From RGIG5612 sp045598285 (GTDB lineage: Bacteria; Bacillota; Clostridia; Lachnospirales; Lachnospiraceae): DNA of 64,000 nt. Location of the stretch: assembly GCA_045598285.1 (NCBI GenBank), contig JAZLLU010000025.1, positions 1 to 64,000 of the forward strand. The letters run 5' to 3'. Shown piece after piece: positions 41,309 to 50,041 of this stretch. Under the pieces are notes generated by a model. It saw only the letters and a list, made by a program, of their open reading frames with translations, searched no databases and was not told the origin of the DNA. Positions within the stretch are counted from its first letter, which is position 1, and each line of letters opens with the position of its first letter. The position numbers and the translations under genes are program-made.

Positions 41309-42364
41309 CTACTCTAGCACAATCGCGCCGATAATATTAATTCCGTACTTAGAGCACAACAAGCATTCATCATGAATATCTTTGTCTGTTGAAACTTCAA
41401 TCTGCTCAACGAGAACTGCTCCGTCCATTTTTGCCATATCTTGCAGTGCGTCAGCTTTAGCTAAAACATTTTTAATTACTGTAATATTTAAGTTGTCTGA
41501 AAGTTTATTAACTATTGCTTCCATTAAATTGCAATCATTTTCAACGTCCGTAATTAAACATATATTGGAAAGGGCTGATTTTTCTGCTGCTATTTGAATC
41601 TTTGCTGCCGTCAATTCAACATTCTCATCAAAATCTAACTTATGTTTATTCTTTCTTCTTGCTTTTCTTAATGCATCGTCAAATTTAGTTTTATGTTTTC
41701 TGTTAAATTCTGTATCACTATCAAATGTTCCAAGTATTTGGAATCCAAAGCCATCTTCAAGATCGTAAACAGTTTTAATTGTTTTGGATATAGCATATTT
41801 TATTGCTAAAACAATCGCAGCAACTATTAATCCTATAAAAGCTCCAATTACAATATATTTTAGACTAATTGTTCTCTTAACTACCGGAGCATCAATATCT
41901 GTATCTCCATTTTGTTCAATAGTGTTACCTGTCAAAAAGCTAAAATATTTCCATTGATTTTCCGAAAATTTATCTAAATAGTTTTGCAATTTTAGTCTTG
42001 CATCTATTTCATCATTATAATAAGTCCATTTGCTTATATAAACTTCTTTAGATTCTGGATTTACTGGGTTTTCTGGAGCTTGTTGAATTTCTTGAAATCG
42101 CTCCCAATATTCAACGCCCTGCTCAACAAAACTAATTCCTCTAGGGGTTAACACTTTTTCCCATTTAACTTCATCAAGTGGTACTCCATCAACATCATCA
42201 GCTACTGTTTGCGTTTGAAAATCACTTGCATTTCCGCTCTTAAACCATCCATAAGCACCTAAAACAACAGTACCTATCACCAAACAAATAATAAGTGCAC
42301 GCCATCTTTGGCAAATATAAAGCAACATATCAAACAAACTAATTTCTTTTTCACGATTTTCCAT
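41309..42364 (-). CDS. Wzz/CpsC-like co-polymerase with degenerate kinase tail
   Basis: A 351-residue chain-length regulator: Wzz-type N-terminus (ISLFDMLLYICQRWRALIICL) with TM1 at about 20-41 and TM2 at about 168-190 (YIVIGAFIGLIVAAIVLAI). The extracellular part of about 125 residues is short. After TM2 a cytoplasmic segment (CLITDVENDCNLMEAIVNKL...VLVEQIEVSTDKDI..INIIGAIVLE) has the strand pattern of a CpsD/BY-kinase. It lacks Walker A and the tyrosine tail, so it is probably a regulatory relic. It is the last gene of the block and is followed by a terminator. Confidence 0.75.
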   Translation of the reverse strand: MENREKEISLFDMLLYICQRWRALIICLVIGTVVLGAYGWFKSGNASDFQTQTVADDVDGVPLDEVKWEKVLTPRGISFVEQGVEYWERFQEIQQAPENPVNPESKEVYISKWTYYNDEIDARLKLQNYLDKFSENQWKYFSFLTGNTIEQNGDTDIDAPVVKRTISLKYIVIGAFIGLIVAAIVLAIKYAISKTIKTVYDLEDGFGFQILGTFDSDTEFNRKHKTKFDDALRKARRKNKHKLDFDENVELTAAKIQIAAEKSALSNICLITDVENDCNLMEAIVNKLSDNLNITVIKNVLAKADALQDMAKMDGAVLVEQIEVSTDKDIHDECLLCSKYGINIIGAIVLE

Positions 42365-42439
42365 AGGAATCCCCTTACGTTATATTTGATTATTAATTAT
42401 ACAGCACTTTCTTATTTTTTGTCTAATCGATTTTTAAGT

Positions 42440-42545
42440 TCTATGATGATTTTGAATATTTTATTTTTCATGTTTAGTTGAGATTTGGTTAAGATAGAAA
42501 TCAGAGTACTTTTCGACTTTTTGATGCCAATTGAAAATGAATGAG
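42440..42545 (+). repeat. dispersed repeat fragment (middle module)
   Basis: TGAATATTTTATTTTTCATGT, then AGAAATCAGAGTACTTTTCGAC, resembles the middle blocks near 9,440 and 40,930. It lies upstream of the wzz-like gene. Confidence 0.4.
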
Positions 42546-42629
42546 TAACCTTTTAAAAACATTTTTCATTGCTGAACCGAATATGAATATTATTGTCAAA
42601 CACAAATAAACCAAAGACATATCAACTCA

Positions 42630-43823
42630 CTATACTTTATTCTCACACATCTCTTCTATCTTTTTTATAATTTGCTCTGCACATAAATTTTTTTGTGCAT
42701 ATTCCATAAATAATTTTACTTTCTTATCATGTCCAGTAGAATTAATAGCATTATATATTGCCGCCATATAATCTTCATTTACTATCTCATATATATACTC
42801 TTTATAGCAATTTGGCATGCCGTCTAACATACACGCAACCACACGTTTTCCTGTTAATAAATATTCTATATTTTTTGAAGGGAATGAATATTTTGTATAT
42901 TCCGAATCATTCAGCCTTGTGTTTATCAAGATGTCTGCTTCTGACACTATCTTTAGCGCTTCAGCCGGCAACAACTGACCTAAATATTTAATTCGCTCAT
43001 CTACTTTTGACATCCTTATAACATATCCTTCTTCATCTCCTGCACCACAAATAGTTAGTCTCAATCTGGCATCGCTATTGTCGACAAACGAACTTATAAA
43101 ATTTCTAATCCCAAATGCCGTCTGCAATCCTCCAGCATAAACAATATTGATAACCTTTTTATCATTAATAGTGTTTATAACTGATGTCTTTGCAACAGAT
43201 TCAACAATACCTTCTGCAACAAAATATGGACGCTTACCAATTTTTAATACATCCCTCATATATTCCGTCAATACAACAAATGAATCAACATCCTTCATAA
43301 GACGATTCATTCTTTTTATATCTACTTTTTTTGCCAAATCATATATAAATGAATGCTTGAACAAATTCATATATTGTGGTAAATCTGGAACATAGAAACA
43401 AATTTTGCTATCATTAGTAGCCTCTTTTAAATACCTTGCAGCTTCTAAATACGGTTGATGCGCACAATACACAATAATAAGATAACTTTTACTTTTATCA
43501 ACTAATAATTTTTCTTTGATTACTTTTTTTAGTTGATGTGCTCGCGAATAGTTTCTAATGCCCCATATATTAAAAAAAGAAACACAATAAACATTTTCAT
43601 CATTAATTTGGGGTGCTCTATAGATTATTTTTCTATAGCCAATCGGGAATGCACCTATCAAAGGTGCCGATAACACCAAAAATTTTTTGCCATTTTTTTC
43701 AAGGCCTTTTAACAATTTTTTTTGAAAAATATCTGCTGAATACCAAACTGCCCCTTTTGTATTATGGCAAATATCATCTTTTGCTTCATCATGCAGTGGT
43801 CCACCAATAAATACAATCTCCAT
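42630..43823 (-). CDS. glycosyltransferase family 4 (GT-B)
   Basis: A 397-residue GT-B glycosyltransferase. NIVYAGGLQTAFGIRNFISS marks the second Rossmann domain; ILINTRLNDSEYTKYSFPSK carries the acidic E followed by SFPSKNIEYL typical of polysaccharide GT4 enzymes. It retains the anomeric configuration. The start at 43823 has GGAGGA seven bases upstream. It lies 23 bases after the GT2 gene. Confidence 0.82.
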   Translation of the reverse strand: MEIVFIGGPLHDEAKDDICHNTKGAVWYSADIFQKKLLKGLEKNGKKFLVLSAPLIGAFPIGYRKIIYRAPQINDENVYCVSFFNIWGIRNYSRAHQLKKVIKEKLLVDKSKSYLIIVYCAHQPYLEAARYLKEATNDSKICFYVPDLPQYMNLFKHSFIYDLAKKVDIKRMNRLMKDVDSFVVLTEYMRDVLKIGKRPYFVAEGIVESVAKTSVINTINDKKVINIVYAGGLQTAFGIRNFISSFVDNSDARLRLTICGAGDEEGYVIRMSKVDERIKYLGQLLPAEALKIVSEADILINTRLNDSEYTKYSFPSKNIEYLLTGKRVVACMLDGMPNCYKEYIYEIVNEDYMAAIYNAINSTGHDKKVKLFMEYAQKNLCAEQIIKKIEEMCENKV

Positions 43824-43846
43824 AAAGATATCCTCCATTAGTAAAT

Positions 43847-44638
43847 CTATATGTTCACTTTTTTCCCAAAAATCCTCTTTTTTAATGCATTTAACGCATA
43901 TCCTAGCTCATGAACTACACATTCTGCAAATGACAAATTTGGTTGAATCCTTAAACATTGAAAATATCGCTTTGAATTTTGAACCTTATTACTGCTTTTA
44001 GAACCCGAAACCATCCTATAGCTAGCTAAATTCTCATTTAATCCATATGCAACAACTCCATTTCGCAAGTAATACATCCAAGTAAGGATATCCTCCAAAT
44101 AACCTTTTTCCATGTGAAAATCAGGTATCTGCATTCTATCAACAACAACCGTTAAACATCCAATAATTGTATTACTCAAATATTTCTTATATTCAATAGA
44201 TTGTGGCACCTCAAACAGTCGTCTTTCTTTATCTTCTGAAGATTTAAAAACATCATACGCCGTAAACGTGAATGCATATTTATTCTTTCTCATATAATTA
44301 ATTTGTTTTTCCAATTTTTGTTTTTTCCATAAATCATCAGAGTCTATTAAAGCTATATATCTGCCTTGTGATATCTTTATTGCAGTATTACGTGCATAGG
44401 CGGCCCCAAAATTCTTGTCCAAGTTGACTAATTTTATTCGTGTATCTGCTTTCACATATTTAGCTATTACATCTACTGTATGATCTGTTGAACAATCATT
44501 TACAATTATCATTTCCCAATTTGTATATGTTTGGCCAATTACACTTTCAATTGTTTCCTGTATTGTCGTTTCGCAATTGTATGCCGGAGTTATAATAGAA
44601 ACGAGCTCATTTAAAACTCCATTTTCACTAATCTCCAT
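43847..44638 (-). CDS. glycosyltransferase family 2
   Basis: A 263-residue GT2 enzyme: LVSIITPAYNCETTIQETI, MIIVNDCSTDHT, and the metal-binding DSDD in RYIALIDSDDLWKKQKLEKQ. This type is common in capsule loci, resembling amylovoran/TuaG-like transferases. It overlaps the SDR gene by 11 bases. Confidence 0.87.
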   Translation of the reverse strand: MEISENGVLNELVSIITPAYNCETTIQETIESVIGQTYTNWEMIIVNDCSTDHTVDVIAKYVKADTRIKLVNLDKNFGAAYARNTAIKISQGRYIALIDSDDLWKKQKLEKQINYMRKNKYAFTFTAYDVFKSSEDKERRLFEVPQSIEYKKYLSNTIIGCLTVVVDRMQIPDFHMEKGYLEDILTWMYYLRNGVVAYGLNENLASYRMVSGSKSSNKVQNSKRYFQCLRIQPNLSFAECVVHELGYALNALKKRIFGKKVNI

Positions 44639-45650
44639 ATAGCCGGCCCCCTTCTGTTTTTTTTATGCTCTCAATCAAACTCAATTTTTGATAATTTAAG
44701 TTTTCATACGTACTAATATCGTGGTCACAAGCAAAATTTCCAAATGCTTTATTTATAAGTCTGCCTATCTTTCCTGGAACCTTACATCCAATAGATAACG
44801 CTAACTTTGTAATTCCACCAACTAATACAATTTCTTTACACCTAACTTCTGCAATTTCTTTGACCATCAGACTTGTTTTAGTCCATTCAGCGTTTTGTGG
44901 AATGAGAACTATTGCATTCTCCTTAACTTCCTTCACCAACATAATCTGACAAAGAAACTCACATAAATTATCTATATGCAACATTGACCTCTGATTTTCA
45001 ACATTTGGAAAAAAGGAAAGCTTCTTGGCAAGTTTTGCCAATGTAGGATAATTGCCCTTCGATCCTTTTCCATAGATCATTGGTGGTCTTAAAACAATAA
45101 CCTTAAAATTGTCATCTGCAAGACTTCTCACAGCTACATCCGCCTGCAATTTCGAATCGCCATAAAAGTTAGCCGTTTTAGGAACGGTATTCTCATTTAT
45201 AATCTTCTTTTTTCCATATGGTGCAGAATCACCATACACAATCATAGAAGACATAAATATAAATTCTTTTACTCCCTCATCCTTTGCCTTTTTGCATACC
45301 TCAATTGCAAGATCCGTATTTACTGCATAATATTTTTCTTTTACAGCCCCATCAGCATTTCCTACATCTACGTGAGCAATCCCTGCCACGTGATAAACAA
45401 TATCATAGTAGGAAAAATCTTTTTCTTTCCATGTTCCATCAATCGTATCGATAGCATCTGTCTTGAGAGAACCATAGTTTTCGGCTGCATACCTAATGAA
45501 TGATTCTCCGACATACGAGCCTACACCTGTAATCAAAACTCTCTTTTCTGCTTCTTTATTTACTTCAACCTTGTGTCCAAATCCAATATGCCCTATTATT
45601 TCAGCATCTGATTTGTCACAAGTGTAATTTCTTCCTACAGCATTGTTCAT
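44628..45650 (-). CDS. NAD-dependent epimerase/dehydratase (SDR)
   Basis: A 340-residue extended SDR: LITGVGSYVGESFIRYAAE binds NAD, MSSMIVYGDSAPYGK and FYGDSKLQADVAV contain the catalytic Y-x3-K. VIVLRPPMIYGKGSKGNYP follows. A 36-residue N-terminal extension (with HIGFGHKVEV) is unusual. Genes like this accompany small phosphoglycosyl transferases and probably supply or modify the first sugar. It overlaps the transferase gene by four bases. Confidence 0.83.
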   Translation of the reverse strand: MNNAVGRNYTCDKSDAEIIGHIGFGHKVEVNKEAEKRVLITGVGSYVGESFIRYAAENYGSLKTDAIDTIDGTWKEKDFSYYDIVYHVAGIAHVDVGNADGAVKEKYYAVNTDLAIEVCKKAKDEGVKEFIFMSSMIVYGDSAPYGKKKIINENTVPKTANFYGDSKLQADVAVRSLADDNFKVIVLRPPMIYGKGSKGNYPTLAKLAKKLSFFPNVENQRSMLHIDNLCEFLCQIMLVKEVKENAIVLIPQNAEWTKTSLMVKEIAEVRCKEIVLVGGITKLALSIGCKVPGKIGRLINKAFGNFACDHDISTYENLNYQKLSLIESIKKTEGGRLYGD

Positions 45651-46501
45651 TTACTTTTATTCTCCATCCCCTTCATCTCACCCGTTCCGCCTTCAACTAT
45701 CGAATCATCTTTTCTAAACACGTGAAAACTTCCAAAAAATACTTTTACATCCATTGCGAAACTAATATTCTTTGCATACTCTCCATCCAGTTTTGCTTTA
45801 TCGGCAATCTCCAGCTCGTCACGGCCATTTATCTGTGCCCAACCTGTTAATCCCGGCTTTACATCATTCGCACCATACTTATCCCTCTCATTTGTGAGAA
45901 GGTCCTGATTCCAGAGCCCTGGTCTTGGGCCTATCACGCTCATATTCCCAACAAATATGTCCCAAATTTGGGGCAGTTCGTCCAAACTATGAGCGCGTAT
46001 GAATTTACCGATTTTTGTAATATACTGTTCCGGATTTTCCAACATATGTGTAGGTACATCATGTGGCGTATCCATTTTCATAGATCTGAATTTATGTAAT
46101 TTAAAGTACTTTTTGTTTTTACCCAGTCTTTTCTGAGTAAATAAAACCGGGCCCGAATCTTCTATCTTTATTTTCAATGCAATAAATCCCATTATCGGAC
46201 TTAGCACAATCAGCCCGCCAAAAGACAAAATCACATCTATCAATCTTTTAATATATTTCTCATAGATACCAGGCGTATAAGCATTATCTCCAATCGCTTC
46301 CAAATGTCCCTTGACACCATCTGCATTTTCCTTGTCACTTTCGTTTTCTACGAAAACAACCTTTTTACCTTCCATCGGATTCTGTTGTTCAGTTTCTCTT
46401 TCATATATATATGAAGCTTTTTTTACTTTTGCTATAATGTATGTCACAATAAAAATAACAACTAATACACCAATTAATCCAAGCAATATCTTAACAAACA
46501 T
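45647..46501 (-). CDS. small phosphoglycosyl transferase (PglC/WcaJ-core type)
   Basis: A 284-residue initiating sugar transferase with one N-terminal membrane helix (ILLGLIGVLVVIFIVTYIIA) and a spacer. The bacterial sugar-transferase core then begins YIKRLIDVILSFGGLIVLSP. Family motifs are GPVLFTQKRLGKN, FKLHKFRSM, SLDELPQIWDIFVGNMSVIG, PRPG and PGLTGWAQINGRD. It puts a sugar-1-phosphate on undecaprenyl phosphate. The start at 46501 follows AGGGGAT; the longer reading from 46519 is less likely. A second, larger initiating transferase is at 58032-59471. Confidence 0.88.
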   Translation of the reverse strand: MFVKILLGLIGVLVVIFIVTYIIAKVKKASYIYERETEQQNPMEGKKVVFVENESDKENADGVKGHLEAIGDNAYTPGIYEKYIKRLIDVILSFGGLIVLSPIMGFIALKIKIEDSGPVLFTQKRLGKNKKYFKLHKFRSMKMDTPHDVPTHMLENPEQYITKIGKFIRAHSLDELPQIWDIFVGNMSVIGPRPGLWNQDLLTNERDKYGANDVKPGLTGWAQINGRDELEIADKAKLDGEYAKNISFAMDVKVFFGSFHVFRKDDSIVEGGTGEMKGMENKSK

Positions 46502-46567
46502 GTCTGTATCCCCTACCAATCATTCCGCATTTACTTATTATAGTTATGGTATGTATTATAGATAAAT

Positions 46568-46680
46568 GCATCCATCATGAATATCTTTGTCTGTTGACGT
46601 TTCAATTTGCTCAACGAGAACTTCTCCGTCTACTTTAGTCATATTTTGCAACGCATCAGCTTTTGCTAAAACATTTTCAT
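46568..46680 (-). pseudogene. fragment of a second wzz/cpsC-like gene
   Basis: About 113 bases match 41,368-41,475 of the co-polymerase gene. The translated minus strand reads NVLAKADALQNMTKVDGEVL then VEQIETSTDKDIHD, against NVLAKADALQDMAKMDGAVL then VEQIEVSTDKDIHD in the intact gene. Both ends are missing. It lies between the phosphoglycosyl transferase and DUF4956 genes and marks an old recombination point. Confidence 0.8.
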
Positions 46681-46704
46681 TATTGCATTATTTAAATAAC
46701 GATT

Positions 46705-47379
46705 TTATGCCTTTAACTCTCCCTCATGATATAAAAACGATGCGCCCCTAACTCCTTGAATTTTAATAATGTCCTTTAACAGTTCTGAACCATTTTTTGA
46801 TTTTATTTCAACAATCATATCCATTCCACTAGCATTAATATTTAATGAATCAATTCTGTATGTTTTTGAATATTTCTTTATACAGTAAATAATTTGTTCT
46901 TCTATTTCACTATTATTCGCATTTACAATTAACAAATATGGACTTTTGGCTGTTGGAATATGTTGAAAAATCACGATTCCAATTGTGGCAAATATCGAAA
47001 TAATTATTGCTAGTTCGAACAATCCAGAGCCACATACAATGCCTACAGCAATGGACCAAAAAAGAAATAATAAATCCATTGGCTCTTTAATTGCAGTTCT
47101 GAATCTTACAATTGATAATGCTCCAACCATGCCTAACGAAATAGCCAAATTGCTTTGCATCGAAAGGATAATTCCTGCTGTTACTACAGATATTATTGCC
47201 ATCGAAACATTAAAATTTTTATCATAAAAGACTCTTTTTGCTATAAATCTATATATAATAAAAATATATGTAGCTATAACAAACGTAATACCTAATGTAA
47301 TAATTATTTGTGTTGTTGTAATGTTATTATTTTGAAATCCGTCTAAAACCGATTTTTTAATAATATCCTTAAAACTCAT
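46705..47379 (-). CDS. DUF4956 membrane protein
   Basis: A 224-residue protein with four membrane helices in the first 140 residues and a soluble C-terminal domain of about 80. NLAISLGMVGALSIVRFRTA IKEP is the recognisable DUF4956 core. These proteins are regularly encoded with VTC-domain and CotH-kinase proteins, as here, and the function is not established. The start overlaps the VTC gene by four bases. Confidence 0.83.
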   Translation of the reverse strand: MSFKDIIKKSVLDGFQNNNITTTQIIITLGITFVIATYIFIIYRFIAKRVFYDKNFNVSMAIISVVTAGIILSMQSNLAISLGMVGALSIVRFRTAIKEPMDLLFLFWSIAVGIVCGSGLFELAIIISIFATIGIVIFQHIPTAKSPYLLIVNANNSEIEEQIIYCIKKYSKTYRIDSLNINASGMDMIVEIKSKNGSELLKDIIKIQGVRGASFLYHEGELKA

Positions 47380-48074
47380 AACAACTGCCCTCCTCTAGCT
47401 ATTGTTTTTCTTACATAATAATACTTTGAAAAGGATTGTCTCTTCAACGTGTCTATATTAAGTACTTGTAATATGAAAGATGGCAAAAACTCATCATACT
47501 TTATTTCAAGTATATTATGATTATTTGGCATTACGGAATATGCATTTATTTTTTCATCAAACATAGTATTGATTTTATCTGTTCCTCTTATATTTTGGTC
47601 AAATGTTATCCTAACGTTCCCTGTAGGGTAAACAAATGCTGTCCTTTCGTATTCAACAATGCATTTTGGACGCATTCCTTTTTGTATTCGTTCATATTCC
47701 AATTCTTTTATTAATCGAGGTGCATTTTTAAAAGATCTCAAAAAGCTATTGTTTATATACATATAATATTGTTCCAAGGAAATTTGATTTGATTCTTTGC
47801 AAGTCATGCCATATAATTTTGATTTGCGTTCCAATACTATATAATCTTCTTTGCAATTATATGCTCTAATTCTATATTTACTTCTCTTATCAATTCCAGA
47901 TTCATTTTCTAATAAACATGTATCTTTTAAGTCATCAAAATAAATGCTCCTTATTAGATATTGTCCTTCATTATAATGCGCATCTATCTTCATTATCGGC
48001 ATTAATCTATATCTTATTTCCTCTAAAATCATATCGGAAATTTCAAATTTTAATTCATGTCTATATTTATTCAT
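47376..48074 (-). CDS. VTC-domain protein (polyphosphate polymerase-like)
   Basis: A 232-residue VTC-domain protein: KYRHELKFEIS opens the fold, IRSIYFDDLKDTCLLE and KYRIRAYN give the basic tunnel residues, IVLERKSKLYG contributes a conserved E-R-K, and NILEIKYDEFLPSFI closes it. In yeast the VTC4 domain makes polyphosphate; bacterial stand-alone members near cotH are unproven. The start is the ATG at 48074, overlapping the cotH stop. Confidence 0.8.
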   Translation of the reverse strand: MNKYRHELKFEISDMILEEIRYRLMPIMKIDAHYNEGQYLIRSIYFDDLKDTCLLENESGIDKRSKYRIRAYNCKEDYIVLERKSKLYGMTCKESNQISLEQYYMYINNSFLRSFKNAPRLIKELEYERIQKGMRPKCIVEYERTAFVYPTGNVRITFDQNIRGTDKINTMFDEKINAYSVMPNNHNILEIKYDEFLPSFILQVLNIDTLKRQSFSKYYYVRKTIARGGQLL

Positions 48075-49735
48075 TATTTGCAAAAACCTCTTCCATATAT
48101 GGAATTACATATTTTTTTCTGTTTTTGAAAAACTCATCAATTTCTAATACATAATCATCAAATGTTTGTGGTGTGTATTCCATTGAATTAAATCTATTTT
48201 GTGTTATTGTCATTGGAATTCTATATATATTTGAATATTGGTCTAATAACTGTTTAACTCTTTCGTAATTAAAATTTGAATTTGTCATTTCTATAAAAGT
48301 TTGCTTAAACCGTTTGCAAAAAGACTTGTTTTTTCGCAAAGCTAGCATCAATTCTGTTTCAGCTGGATTTCCGGCCCAATGTGCTTCATATGAAAACGGG
48401 TTTAACTGTGTCAGCGCCCCCCCCTGCCGGGTGTTCTTTCGCAACTATATTATCCGAATCATCTGTATCAAACATCGCCCATCTCCATCTTCCATCTTCA
48501 TATTTGGAATCGTGTTTTATATTTCTACTTCTAAAGCAACAGTTATTATTAATTGGCCAATCAATGTTTGCTATATAGCATTCAGCACAATAATAATCAA
48601 TAAAGCTTTGAATATCCATCATTTTTGAAATGGCATCATAATTCTCTTGTATTGATAGATCGTGTGTTGTTGCGTAAGAAATTAATTCATCATAATATTT
48701 GATATCGGTTGTTTCACCTTGGGATACGCTACCTGTTTTAATCACAATAATATTATCTTTATCAATGTTATATTTGTCCTTGAAATATTCTTCGTTATAC
48801 CTTTCTTGAAGATTGTATATTCCCCAATATTCGCCATTAATAAATAAAATACATGGTGACGATTCTTGAGTTGCCATCTCTCTATCAGCTACTAGCTCTT
48901 GATTCAACACATCTCTAAACATTGTCTGAAATGTATCCCTAAATCCCGATGTCCTTAACATATACTTACCAAGATTGTCCTTGTAAGTATTGTCTTCGTC
49001 ATCTGTATAAAAATTAAATCCCTTTTGACGAAAACTTTTTGACCAACCACCATGTATTCCAATGCTTAAATTTTCTTCATTCAACAAATTTTTATTTGAA
49101 TCCCAAAGCATAACGTACGCTTTGCAACGCATTTTTTTAGATTCTATATTATAATTTGCCGGATAATTTCCAGGATCATATTCTACGTTAGGCTGTACTC
49201 CCCCTGCCAACTTCCCAATTACATAAATCCCTCTATCAGAAAACAAATCATCTGGATCAACTACCATAGACATAATTTTCATATCCTTATATCCAATTTT
49301 ATCTTGATATCCGACAAAAAACACGCCCGTTGAAACTTCAGAGCTAATTCCATTGATAACTGATATCGATTTTACAACTGTTGCTTTATCAATTCGGAAT
49401 GGCGGGAAATAATCTCCATAAGATCCGGACATGCCTGAAATATTTGCATAATAATTATCATTTTCGCTTGCATCGCTAATATATATTGGGCTTTGATACT
49501 CTATTGAATTAGTAGTTGGTTCAGTTCCATCCAAAGTATAATAAATACAAGCTTTCGGAGAAGAAACAATTTTTAGTTTGAAAGGCATCTCATAAAATCC
49601 ACTTTGTTTAGAATACGTAGGTTTTTCAATTTTTAACTTTCTACATGCAAAAATTACAATTAATAACAAAAAAACTATCTCTATTATTACAACAATTATT
49701 GATTTCAATCTATATGTTAGCATTTTATTTTTCAT
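48067..49735 (-). pseudogene. cotH: CotH-family kinase, frameshifted at a G8 tract
   Basis: The upstream part (49735 to about 48420) has an N-terminal membrane helix, a chitobiase-like domain (YYTLDGTEPTTNS, about 65-77) and the CotH N-lobe (GIHGGWSKSFRQKGFNFY; CILFINGEYWGIYNLQERYN). It then reads MFDTDDSDNI, the metal-binding part, and stops 10 codons after eight G (48417-48424, minus strand). With seven G the frame continues as ALTQLNPFSYEAHW through the rest of the kinase to 48067, restoring 555 residues. The gene is either phase-variable, recently broken, or affected by a base-call error in the homopolymer. CotH proteins phosphorylate protein substrates at the cell surface or spore coat. 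Confidence 0.82.
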
Positions 49736-50041
49736 AAAATTATCTGCTCCATAATCTTTAGCATCTTTTTTTCAATATCATACTATCTCTACTACTCTTC
49801 TAACCCATTCACTCCAAACGTCTTTCTTTTTGATAACAAAAATACTCTTTTGATTCATCTTTACCTGTTTGAATTGCATATCCTTTCAATGCCACCGAAC
49901 TAATTCTTTCATGATTCGCTCTCCCTTTTGTTAAATATTATAAAATATTGCCATCTTACATTCATACAAATCAAATTATAATAGATTATTTTGTTCTGCT
50001 AATCTTCATAATAAATTTGATGCAACTGTCTTTTTGTTCAT
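49736..50041. other. intergenic region, repeat fragment only
   Basis: 49,940-49,995 carries a fragment of the dispersed repeat 5' module (ATATTGCCATC, CATTCATACAAATCAAATTA, TAGATTATTTTG). A minus-strand frame near 49,810-49,910 ending in YFCYQKERRLE looks like the tail of a lost gene but cannot be assigned. Confidence 0.35.
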
